17,104 bases of DNA from JAMIFV01 sp035906055 (GTDB lineage Bacteria; Pseudomonadota; Alphaproteobacteria; Rickettsiales; JABCZZ01): the NCBI GenBank assembly GCA_035906055.1, contig JAMIFV010000068.1, forward strand, positions 1-17,104, written 5' to 3'. Positions within the stretch are counted from its first letter, which is position 1. The number at the start of each line of letters is the position of its first letter. Position numbers and translations under genes: made by a program. Below are positions 1 to 5,941 of the stretch, piece by piece. Under the pieces are notes generated by a model. It was not told the DNA's origin. It ran no database searches and saw only the letters and a list, made by a program, of their open reading frames with translations.

Positions 1-122
1 TCCTTAACAACCTTATCCACATGCTCACTGAATACTACACGTCGGTATTTCGCTGAACACACCAAATGATACAGCAAAACACTTACATTATGGCTTTTAT
101 GGATATATTTGCTTTCAACCAT
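1..122 (-). CDS. tnpA: IS200/IS605-family transposase TnpA, N-terminal part (runs off the left edge)
   Basis: The - strand reads from ATG at 122 to the window edge, giving 40 codons without a stop. The start MVESKYIHKSHNVSVLLYHL and the following CSAKYRRVVF match the N-terminus of the small HUH/Y1 single-strand transposases of IS200/IS605, where this conserved YH-L-V...KYRR segment forms the first strand and helix. The catalytic HUH motif and tyrosine would lie further left and are not visible, so I cannot say whether the gene is intact. The start is supported by GAG a few bases upstream (TTGAG before TAATG). The element lies beyond the terminator of ctrA, where insertion would be harmless. 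Confidence 0.85.
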   Translation of the reverse strand, partial: MVESKYIHKSHNVSVLLYHLVCSAKYRRVVFSEHVDKVVK

Positions 123-138
123 TACTCAATATGGTAAA

Positions 139-174
139 AAGCAAGTCACGAAGCAAGTCACGAAGCAAGCTTCG
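139..174. repeat. Three tandem 12-bp units at the IS200-like end
   Basis: AAGCAAGTCACG occurs at 139-150 and again at 151-162. A third unit, AAGCAAGCTTCG, follows at 163-174 and differs in the last half. The change in the third unit creates the CGAAGC/GCTTCG palindrome (161-174). The array lies between the tnpA start and the presumed IS tip, so it may be part of the transposon end rather than host DNA. Confidence 0.75.
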
Positions 175-250
175 AGGAATTATACCTTTAAGAGATTAAA
201 AAACAGCCTGTTGAATATCACAGCCGTTTAAATACGCTGGCATGAATTAA

Positions 251-287
251 AAAAAGCCCCTTTCCACATGATGAAAAGGGGCTTTTT
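251..287 (-). terminator. Rho-independent terminator downstream of ctrA
   Basis: GCCCC at 256-260 pairs with GGGGC at 278-282. The stem is extended inward by TTT (261-263) with AAA (275-277) and outward by AAAAA (251-255) with TTTTT (283-287), around an 11-nt loop. The stem is flanked by A and T tracts on both sides, so it should work in either direction. It lies 22 bases after the ctrA stop codon and separates ctrA from the IS200-like element. Confidence 0.9.
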
Positions 288-308
288 CTTAAATACACTA
301 AGTGGAGA

Positions 309-1031
309 TTACACCGCTTCTTCGCCGACATCCTCTTCCACATATTTGCTGGCACCGTCCGGCTCCTTCAGCACGTAGCCGCGGCCCCATACGGTTTCAA
401 TGTAGTTCTCACCACCGGCAGCCTGCGCGAGTTTCTTGCGCAGCTTGCAGACGAACACGTCGATGATCTTGAGTTCAGGTTCGTCAATGCCACCGTAGAG
501 ATGGTTGAGGAACATTTCCTTGGTAAGGGTGGAACCCTTGCGCAGTGAAAGCAGTTCAATGATGCCGTATTCCTTGCTGGTCAGGTGCAGCGGCTTGGTG
601 TCCACTTCCACGGAACGCGTATCGAGGTTCACGGTGAGCTTGCCGGTGCGGATGATGGATTCGGAATGGCCCTTGGAACGGCGCACGATCGCCTGGATAC
701 GCGCGATAAGTTCGCCTTTGTTGAAGGGCTTGGTGAGGTAGTCGTCAGCGCCGTAACCCAGGCCCTTGATCTTCTGGTCGGGGCCGGACAGACCGGAGAG
801 AATGAGGATCGGCGTGGTGATCTTGGCAGCGCGGAAACGGCGCAGCACCTCGTAGCCGTCAATATCCGGCAGCATCAAATCAAGGATTATTATATCGTAA
901 TCGTAAATTTTACCAATCTCGAGACCTTCTTCACCGAGCTCGGTGGTGTCACAGATAATCCCTTCAGAAGCGAGAGAAAGTTCTATGGCTTTGGCTGTGG
1001 ATGAATCGTCTTCGACGAGCAGGACGCGCAT
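309..1031 (-). CDS. ctrA: Cell-cycle response regulator CtrA
   Basis: OmpR/PhoB-class DNA-binding response regulator of 240 residues. It is the alphaproteobacterial master regulator, which in Caulobacter controls division, motility and replication initiation. The receiver has the acidic pocket E7-D8-D9, phospho-acceptor D51 in ILDLMLPD, and the lysine in TKPF. The C-terminal winged helix contains the very conserved CtrA stretches LTSKEYGIIELLSLRKG, EMFLNHLYGG and YIETVWGRGYVL. ATG at 1031 is chosen over an in-frame TTG at 1043 because GGGGG lies 5 nt upstream of it and family members begin MRVLL. The tail ends EEAV rather than the Ala-Ala that ClpXP recognises in Caulobacter CtrA, so its turnover may differ. 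The family assignment is very secure. Confidence 0.97.
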   Translation of the reverse strand: MRVLLVEDDSSTAKAIELSLASEGIICDTTELGEEGLEIGKIYDYDIIILDLMLPDIDGYEVLRRFRAAKITTPILILSGLSGPDQKIKGLGYGADDYLTKPFNKGELIARIQAIVRRSKGHSESIIRTGKLTVNLDTRSVEVDTKPLHLTSKEYGIIELLSLRKGSTLTKEMFLNHLYGGIDEPELKIIDVFVCKLRKKLAQAAGGENYIETVWGRGYVLKEPDGASKYVEEDVGEEAV

Positions 1032-1069
1032 TGTTACCCCCAAAAATTAATTTTTTCTGCAGCGGCAAA

Positions 1070-1121
1070 GGTTAATATATACACAAAACGAGAGATTAAA
1101 CAACCGTTAATCTATAGAATC
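1070..1121 (-). promoter_or_regulatory. ctrA promoter region with CtrA box and GANTC methylation site
   Basis: TTAA (1096-1099), seven bases, TTAA (1107-1110) is a full match to the CtrA box TTAA-N7-TTAA and reads so on both strands. GAATC (GANTC, the CcrM methylation sequence) lies at 1117-1121, just upstream with respect to ctrA. On the - strand a candidate -35 TTGTTT (1098-1103) overlaps the box and a -10 TATATT (1074-1079) follows after 18 bases. A single TTAACC half-site overlaps the -10. The arrangement resembles the Caulobacter ctrA promoters, which are CtrA-autoregulated and methylation-sensitive. The box and GANTC are seen directly; the promoter hexamers are inferred. Confidence 0.7.
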
Positions 1122-1123
1122 TT

Positions 1124-1167
1124 TAAAAAAATAATGTTATGCGCCTTACAGGCCTATGATAAAGCGC
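1124..1167 (-). terminator. Possible terminator after the Fis-type response regulator
   Basis: On the - strand an 8-bp stem (1160-1167 with 1141-1148, including one G-T pair) closes an 11-nt loop. About nine bases later comes a run of eight T (1124-1131). The stem is modest and the T-run is set back, so termination is likely partial. It would separate the upstream regulator gene from ctrA. Confidence 0.4.
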
Positions 1168-1217
1168 AATTTTATGTTTTGAATTGGAAGCAATATGAGC
1201 AAAACTGTGCTTTCGGG

Positions 1218-1949
1218 CTATCTGCCCAAACTGGCCAGCTTACGGTAAAGCGTTGAACGCCCCACCCCTAATTTACGCGAAACCGTGGAAATACGCCCGT
1301 TACAGTAAGTGATGGCAAAGCGTATAACGGCGCTCTCAATGTCATGCAGCTTGCGCAGTTCTCCGCTGGCGTTGAGTAACGGAAGAATGGAGCCCAGTCC
1401 GGCCATGTTGTTTTTACCTGCATTCCCTGCTGCCTGCCCCTGCGGCATGCGCGCCATACTGAGCATATCCCTTACTTCCTTTCGCGCTCCCTGTAACGCC
1501 AGCGCATTGCGTAAGGTCACGCTGATGCGTTCCTGTGAGAAAGGCTTGGTAATAAAGTCCTGCGCCCCCAGCATAAGGTATTCCTGCGCCTCCTGATATT
1601 CGCCGTAGCCCACCAGTATGATAATGGCAGTATCGGGCATCTGTACCGACAGCGACACTACAAGCTGGCGCGAATGCGGCAGCGTCGCCACGTCGATAAT
1701 CACGGCATCTGGCTGAAGCATCCTGAACTGGGCATCGCCGGGTTGTCCGACGCCAGCATCGGCATCCAGCACGTTATACCCCAGCCTGCTATTGAGGAGT
1801 TCCGATATCTGGTCACGCTGGTCGCTTCGGCCATTAAGCAGCAATATGCTCTGGCGCGCTTGCATAAGAGTGGATTTAATGGATTGTTTCTGCATCGAAA
1901 GTTTATTGCTTTCTGTATTCTTGCCTTGCGCCCCCAGGATTTGCGTCAT
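1218..1949 (-). CDS. Response regulator with degenerate receiver and Fis-type HTH
   Basis: The product has 243 residues. Residues 34-150 fold like a CheY receiver: ILLL strand, the acceptor-position aspartate D86 in VIIDV, and K135 in TKPF. The usual pair of Asp residues after the first strand is replaced by N39-G40, and the conserved Thr/Ser position in IIILVGYG is Val113. A Mg2+-dependent phosphorylation site is therefore doubtful. Residues 203-241 (DIESAVI...SRKLGVGRSTLYRKLASLG) are a Fis/NtrC-type helix-turn-helix. There is no AAA+ domain between them, so it cannot be a sigma-54 activator and is closer to the ActR/RegA layout, but with a longer Gly/Ala/Met-rich linker (160-200). ATG at 1949 is chosen over in-frame TTG at 1964 because GGGAG sits 6 nt before it. 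It is encoded just upstream of ctrA on the same strand. Target genes are unknown. Confidence 0.8.
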   Translation of the reverse strand: MTQILGAQGKNTESNKLSMQKQSIKSTLMQARQSILLLNGRSDQRDQISELLNSRLGYNVLDADAGVGQPGDAQFRMLQPDAVIIDVATLPHSRQLVVSLSVQMPDTAIIILVGYGEYQEAQEYLMLGAQDFITKPFSQERISVTLRNALALQGARKEVRDMLSMARMPQGQAAGNAGKNNMAGLGSILPLLNASGELRKLHDIESAVIRFAITYCNGRISTVSRKLGVGRSTLYRKLASLGR

Positions 1950-2004
1950 TACAGTCTCCCACAAAAGAATATCAACCTAAAGGTGCATGCAATAAAAAAC
2001 TGCT

Positions 2005-2022
2005 ACCATAAGTATTTATGGT
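2005..2022. promoter_or_regulatory. 18-bp palindrome upstream of the Fis-type regulator
   Basis: ACCATAA (2005-2011), four bases, TTATGGT (2016-2022) is a perfect dyad 56-73 bp upstream of the regulator start at 1949. Its size and position suit an operator bound by a dimer, possibly the Fis-type HTH protein itself. A small hairpin at the 3' end of an rpe-side transcript is the alternative. The sequence is direct observation; the role is inference. Confidence 0.4.
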
Positions 2023-2062
2023 TTACAACATCTATATAGCCTTGGGTGGTAGAAATAAGGTA

Positions 2063-2722
2063 TTACAACCGCAGAGATTGTATACGTGAAGCGTATCGGG
2101 AAGCATCCCCGCCAAATACTGCCGACCCGGCGACAAGCATGTCCGCCCCTGCTTTCACCGCTTCAGCTGCGGTATCAGGATTGATGCCGCCATCCACTTC
2201 GAGATCAATCGTGCGCCCGGTAGCGTCGATCATGCGACGCAGTTCCGCAATTTTCGGCAATTGCGAGCGGATGAAGCTCTGCCCGCCGAAGCCGGGATTC
2301 ACCGTCATCACCAGCACGAGATCCACCATATCGAGCACATGCTGCACCAGCGAAACAGGAGAAGACGGCGTGATGGAAACACCGCATTTCTTGCCCTGCG
2401 CCTTGATAGCCTGCAAGGAACGGTGCAGATGCGGCCCGGCTTCCGCATGCACGGTGATGATGTCGGCACCCGCACTGGCAAACTCCGCGATAAACGGATC
2501 CGCCGGAGTTATCATGAGATGCACGTCGAATATCAGTTTGCTGTGCGGGCGGATGGCCTTCACCACCAGCGGGCCAATGGTGAGGTTGGGCACAAAATGC
2601 CCGTCCATTACGTCTACGTGGATGACGTCTGCGCCTGCGTCCGTGACCGCTTTCACTTCCTCGCCCAGACGCGCGAAGTCGGCGGAAAGGATGGACGGGG
2701 CAATACGGGTGCGCTGCTGCAT
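2063..2722 (-). CDS. rpe: Ribulose-phosphate 3-epimerase
   Basis: Cytosolic enzyme of 219 residues that interconverts D-ribulose 5-phosphate and D-xylulose 5-phosphate in the pentose phosphate pathway. It is a single TIM barrel of normal family length. Visible signatures are APSILSADFARLGEE at the N-terminus, HVDVMDGHFVPNLTIGP, FDVHLMI, the phosphate-binding loop VNPGFGGQ, and EVDGGI with the catalytic Asp. The start MQQRTRIAPS has AGG four bases upstream. It is followed on the same strand by the Fis-type regulator gene and preceded by an unknown gene and rsmB. The rpe/rsmB proximity is common in alphaproteobacteria. Confidence 0.97.
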   Translation of the reverse strand: MQQRTRIAPSILSADFARLGEEVKAVTDAGADVIHVDVMDGHFVPNLTIGPLVVKAIRPHSKLIFDVHLMITPADPFIAEFASAGADIITVHAEAGPHLHRSLQAIKAQGKKCGVSITPSSPVSLVQHVLDMVDLVLVMTVNPGFGGQSFIRSQLPKIAELRRMIDATGRTIDLEVDGGINPDTAAEAVKAGADMLVAGSAVFGGDASRYASRIQSLRL

Positions 2723-2813
2723 GGGCCTGTACTCTGGAAAATTAGGGACTCAAATGGTTATGATGCGACTACATCTAACAGCGGGCACACATAGCGGCAA
2801 GAGGGAGAATAAT

Positions 2814-3347
2814 TTAATGCACTTCCGGACGTGGTGCCAGCACAGTACTCAACAGCGGCAGCTTGCCGGACTTTGAGGCACAGGGCGTCACCAGTTTCAG
2901 CACCTGCTCGCAAGCCTCGGGGGACTGCATGAGCGCCTGCACTTCCGGTGCCTGACGGTACGCACGCGTGATACGCACGATCTCCTCGCGCGAGGTCTTT
3001 TCCTTGAGTCCCAAGGCCTGCGCACTGTTGCGCGCCATGGCGGCGGGAGTCATATCCAGCACGGTGGCGACGGAATTCAGCACCGCATGCGACGTTTTCA
3101 GCGTTTCAATGTCATCCGCGTCGGCCATGCCTTTGCCAAAACGGCCTGCGGCTTCGTAAAGTTCGCTCATCTGCGAAAGGGTCTGTTCGGCATAATCGCG
3201 CAACACCTCGCCAAGCCCCACCCCGCTGCCTGCCAGTTGCTCCATCACCTGCATCGCTCGGTCATAGGCACCAAGGGGTTCTGCGACCTTTGAGAAACAT
3301 GCGATCACAGATAACATGGACTTCTCAGCATCGGCCTGCACAAGCAT
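2814..3347 (-). CDS. Uncharacterised helical cytosolic protein (177 residues)
   Basis: I do not recognise this family. ATG at 3347 is chosen because AGGGTGA lies just upstream with good spacing; longer versions start inside that region. The product has no signal peptide or membrane segment. It looks almost entirely alpha-helical (for example AYDRAMQVMEQLAGSGVGLG and EQTLSQMSELYEAAGRFGKG) and ends in a Pro/Leu-rich tail after two cysteines. No catalytic motif is apparent. It lies between rsmB and rpe on the same strand, 91 bp before rpe, with about 190 bp of AT-rich DNA upstream, so it probably has its own promoter. Codon usage resembles that of its neighbours, so it is likely a real resident gene. 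Confidence 0.7.
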   Translation of the reverse strand: MLVQADAEKSMLSVIACFSKVAEPLGAYDRAMQVMEQLAGSGVGLGEVLRDYAEQTLSQMSELYEAAGRFGKGMADADDIETLKTSHAVLNSVATVLDMTPAAMARNSAQALGLKEKTSREEIVRITRAYRQAPEVQALMQSPEACEQVLKLVTPCASKSGKLPLLSTVLAPRPEVH

Positions 3348-3483
3348 AAAATCACCCTGGAAAATCATACTATGCGATGAAGTATGCATCTCAAATATTA
3401 ATAAATACATAAAATGGTATACAAGCGTTAATAATGATAAATACTAAAAATGAATGACTTACCTTGCCTTGTGGGTAAAATTC

Positions 3484-3501
3484 ATACAGCAGTCACTGTA
3501 T
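3484..3501. promoter_or_regulatory. 18-bp dyad between rsmB and the unknown helical gene
   Basis: ATACAG (3484-3489), six bases, CTGTAT (3496-3501) is a perfect inverted repeat about 140 bp upstream of the start at 3347 and about 37 bp after the rsmB stop. It could be an operator or a small hairpin at the rsmB 3' end; there is no T-run for a terminator. Confidence 0.3.
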
Positions 3502-3537
3502 AATGTTCCGCCCCATTACGAAAATGAGACTAAACAC

Positions 3538-4836
3538 CTACGCTTTAACTAAAAGCGCCGCGTAGAATCCGTCCCAGCCGCCAGCCAGAATGTGCTGGCC
3601 GGGATGGGTGGCAAGTTCTCCGCGATTGTTAACGCTGCCTTGCGGAAGGCCCTTAGCGGGCGAGAGTTTCCATCCGGCATTACTGCTGAGGAAATGATCC
3701 ACCTGCTGCGCCCCCTCCTCTTCCTGCAGCGAGCATACGCAATAGACCAGTTTTCCACCCGGATTCACCCATTGCGCCGCACGGCGCAGCAGGCGTTTCT
3801 GGATATCCACCAGCCGTGTCAGGTCGTCTTCGCTGCGGTGCCACACCAGCTCCGGGTGACGGCGCAGCGTGCCGGTGGCGGAACATGGCGCGTCGAGCAG
3901 CACGGCGTCCGCCTCCCCGACACCTTTCCATTTGAGAATGTCGGCCTCTACCATCTCAGCCTTCAACTGCAGGCGTTCGAGGTTCTGCTCCAGCACGCTC
4001 AGGCGACGCGCGGACTGATCCACCGCCACCACGTCAGCGCCTGCCGCAACAAGCTGCGCGGTCTTGCCGCCGGGCGCGGCGCAAAGGTCGAGCACGCGTA
4101 TGCCCCGCACATCACCCAGCATTCTCACCGGCAATGTAGCGGCCACATCCTGCACCCACCATTCGCCCGCATCATACCCTGCCAGCGCGTCCACACGGCC
4201 TGCTCGCATAAGGCGCAATGAACCGGTCGGCAATAACGTTGCTCCCAGCTTTTCTGCCCAGGTTTCTGCGTCGTTTTTAACGGTAATATCCAGCGGCGCT
4301 TCCGTTAACCGTGAAAGGCTTATCGCTTCAGCCGCCTCGGCGCCGAAGCGTTTTTCCCATGCAGCATAAAGCCATGCGGGTACATTGAGTTTTGCCTCAT
4401 GCTGCGCCGCAACAATCGCTTCGCCTTCCCGTGCAACGCGCTTGAGCACGGCGTTCACCAGCCCCTTCATGCGCTCATGGCCGAGCGCCGCCACTGCATC
4501 CACCGACTCATTCACGGCGGCATGCGCAGGCGTCTTTAGCCATAGCAGCTGCGCCACACCGAGGCGCAGCACATGCTGCACATCCTGCGTCCTGCCCTTG
4601 AGCGGCGCTTCCAGCATCCGGGCAAGCAGCGCATCAATCTGCCCCAACCTTCGCAGCGTGGTAAGCACCAGCAGCCGCGTGAAGTTACGGTCGCGCTCCT
4701 GCAGCCCGCCAAAACCGTTATGGTGGGCGATCGCTTCGTCGAACGAACGTTTGCGCACCAGTACGTCATCGAGCAATTGAGCGGCATATTGCCGCGCGCT
4801 GGCTTGCATGCTAGCATGCGGGGGATTTTCCTTCAT
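3538..4836 (-). CDS. rsmB: 16S rRNA (cytosine(967)-C5)-methyltransferase RsmB
   Basis: SAM-dependent methyltransferase of 432 residues that makes m5C967 in 16S rRNA. Residues about 12-140 are the NusB-like RNA-binding domain that marks RsmB (AQLLDDVLVRKRSFDEA, RDRNFTRLL, HAAVNESVDAV, LVNAVLKR). Residues about 150-432 are the Rossmann methyltransferase with SAM motif I LDLCAAPGGKT (249-259), DAPCSATGTLRRHPE with the motif IV Cys318, and YCVCSLQEEEG with the motif VI Cys368, the expected nucleophile. Length is normal. ATG at 4836 has no clear ribosome-binding site; in-frame ATG at 4809 (MQASARQ) is a possible alternative. It diverges from the DUF1674 gene with only 12 bp between starts, so the two promoters must overlap or lie inside the opposite gene. 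Confidence 0.96.
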   Translation of the reverse strand: MKENPPHASMQASARQYAAQLLDDVLVRKRSFDEAIAHHNGFGGLQERDRNFTRLLVLTTLRRLGQIDALLARMLEAPLKGRTQDVQHVLRLGVAQLLWLKTPAHAAVNESVDAVAALGHERMKGLVNAVLKRVAREGEAIVAAQHEAKLNVPAWLYAAWEKRFGAEAAEAISLSRLTEAPLDITVKNDAETWAEKLGATLLPTGSLRLMRAGRVDALAGYDAGEWWVQDVAATLPVRMLGDVRGIRVLDLCAAPGGKTAQLVAAGADVVAVDQSARRLSVLEQNLERLQLKAEMVEADILKWKGVGEADAVLLDAPCSATGTLRRHPELVWHRSEDDLTRLVDIQKRLLRRAAQWVNPGGKLVYCVCSLQEEEGAQQVDHFLSSNAGWKLSPAKGLPQGSVNNRGELATHPGQHILAGGWDGFYAALLVKA

Positions 4837-4848
4837 AGCGAGTGTTAT

Positions 4849-4998
4849 ATGTCAGAAACGCAAAAGCCCGCAATCACAACAACGCCAAAAATGCCTGAGA
4901 AACCGGAAAAGGTGAAGCCGGAAGCGCTGGAAGAGGAATCCGCAAACCCCACACGCTACGGCGATTGGGAACGCGCCGGACGCTGCATTGATTTTTAA
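4849..4998 (+). CDS. DUF1674 / SDHAF4-like small protein (49 residues)
   Basis: This short gene reads MSETQKP... and ends NPTRYGDWERAGRCIDF. That C-terminus is the DUF1674 signature, TRYGDWE-x-G-RC-x-DF. The eukaryotic relative SDHAF4/Sdh8 binds flavinylated SdhA during succinate dehydrogenase assembly; the same role in bacteria is inferred. The first half is Lys/Glu/Pro-rich and probably disordered. The start at 4849 gives a normal family size and diverges from rsmB, an arrangement known in alphaproteobacteria. Larger frames reading through here from inside rsmB are shadows. Confidence 0.88.
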   Translation: MSETQKPAITTTPKMPEKPEKVKPEALEEESANPTRYGDWERAGRCIDF

Positions 4999-5024
4999 GC
5001 CTTTTGCTTGTAAGGTTAGGGCTT

Positions 5025-5170
5025 AGAACCTATTGATAATCTCGCTGTGGCTAAGCGAAAACAGTGATTTTCGCGAACCGCAACGCAGTGTACATGATAG
5101 GTACATGAGTAGCGCAAGCGCAGAAAATCACTGTTTGCAGCAAGTTACAGTAGAGATTATAAAAGGTTCT
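5025..5170. repeat. 146-bp imperfect inverted repeat ending at the yaaA start
   Basis: Three nested perfect pairings form one long cruciform: AGAACCT (5025-5031) with AGGTTCT (5164-5170); ATAATCTC (5036-5043) with GAGATTAT (5153-5160); and the 13-mer AAACAGTGATTTT (5059-5071) with AAAATCACTGTTT (5124-5136). The loop carries a direct repeat TACATGA (5091-5097 and 5102-5108). The yaaA ribosome-binding site AAAAGG (5161-5166) lies in the right arm. It may be a MITE-like insertion, a structured leader controlling yaaA, or both. Confidence 0.8.
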
Positions 5171-5171
5171 T

Positions 5172-5939
5172 ATGATTGTACTGCTTTCGCCCTCCAAAAC
5201 GCTGGATATGAAATCCTCCGCCCCGACTGCGGAACACACTATTCCCGCCCTGCTGGACGAATCCAGACTGCTGATTGAAGCGCTGCGCGTGCTTAAGCCC
5301 AAAGAAATTTCCAAGCTCATGACGGTAAGCGACAGCATCGCATCGCTCAATGCCAAACGCTTCAAGGCGTTTACCACGCCCTTCACGACCGAAAATGCCA
5401 AACAGGCGATGTTCGCTTTCAAGGGCGACGTCTATACCGGGCTGGACGCCAAGACCCTTTCCCCCGAAGCGGTCGATTTCGCACAAAAGAACATCCGCAT
5501 CCTCTCCGGGCTTTATGGGCTTCTCAGGCCGCTCGACCTCATGCAGGCCTACAGGCTTGAAATGAAAACGCGCCTGCACACACCGCGCGGCAAAGACCTT
5601 TACCATTTCTGGGACAGAAGCATCACCGACCAGATCAATATCGCGCTCGAAGAGACCGGCTCGCGCACGGTTATCAACCTCGCATCGGAAGAATATTTCA
5701 GGGCCGTGCAGCAAAAACCGCTGAACGCCAATATCATCACGCCGCAATTCAAGGAAAAGAAAAAGAAGGGCTATATGGTGATCGGCCTCTTCGCCAAAAA
5801 GGCGCGCGGCATGATGGCGCGCTACATCGCGGCGCACCATATCACCAACCCGGAAACACTGCATTTCTTCGCTGAAGACGGTTACCGCTGGAACGCATCG
5901 CTCTCCAGGCGCAACATTCCCGTGTTCACGCGCGGGTAG
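5172..5939 (+). CDS. yaaA: YaaA family (DUF328) peroxide-stress protein
   Basis: The product has 255 residues, the usual family length. Hallmarks in order are LLSPSKTLDM at the N-terminus, AMFAFKGDVYTGL (about 78-90), ILSGLYGLLRPLDLMQAYRLEM (about 112-133), NLASEEYF, and KGYMVIGLFAKKARGMMARY near the C-terminus. In E. coli, YaaA limits free iron during hydrogen peroxide stress and is OxyR-induced; the fold binds DNA through a helix-hairpin-helix. The Lys/Arg-rich C-terminal half fits. The start ATG has AAAAGG six bases upstream, inside the right arm of a large inverted repeat. The gene stops 2 bp before the converging lipase-like gene, with no terminator visible between. Confidence 0.95.
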   Translation: MIVLLSPSKTLDMKSSAPTAEHTIPALLDESRLLIEALRVLKPKEISKLMTVSDSIASLNAKRFKAFTTPFTTENAKQAMFAFKGDVYTGLDAKTLSPEAVDFAQKNIRILSGLYGLLRPLDLMQAYRLEMKTRLHTPRGKDLYHFWDRSITDQINIALEETGSRTVINLASEEYFRAVQQKPLNANIITPQFKEKKKKGYMVIGLFAKKARGMMARYIAAHHITNPETLHFFAEDGYRWNASLSRRNIPVFTRG

Positions 5940-5941
5940 AT

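Larger units (their letters stand above)
1..176 (-). mobile_element. IS200/IS605-type insertion sequence, left end and start of tnpA
   Basis: The element comprises the partial tnpA and its upstream end. IS200/IS605 elements have no terminal inverted repeats but carry subterminal hairpins recognised by TnpA. A short palindrome at 161-174 (CGAAG, four-base loop, CTTCG) is placed as expected for the left-end hairpin. Two exact copies of a 12-bp unit (139-150 and 151-162) and a third diverged copy (163-174) adjoin it. The exact tip is not determinable without the right end or an empty site, so the boundary near 176 is an estimate. Confidence 0.6.

Noticed and set aside
139..174. Short tandem repeats as a possible CRISPR fragment
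   Set aside because: Units are 12 bp, contiguous without spacers, and explained by the IS200-like end.
2046..2876. A 276-codon + strand open frame across rpe
   Set aside because: Antisense to rpe, which has all family motifs; the translation is a low-complexity Ser/Thr/Met/Arg-rich shadow.
3499..3504. A perfect TATAAT on the + strand
   Set aside because: No -35 element at proper spacing, and transcription would run antisense into rsmB; it overlaps a small dyad and is probably chance in AT-rich DNA.
5157..5864. A 235-codon open frame on the - strand opposite yaaA
   Set aside because: Complete overlap with the conserved yaaA gene and no recognisable motifs or ribosome-binding site.
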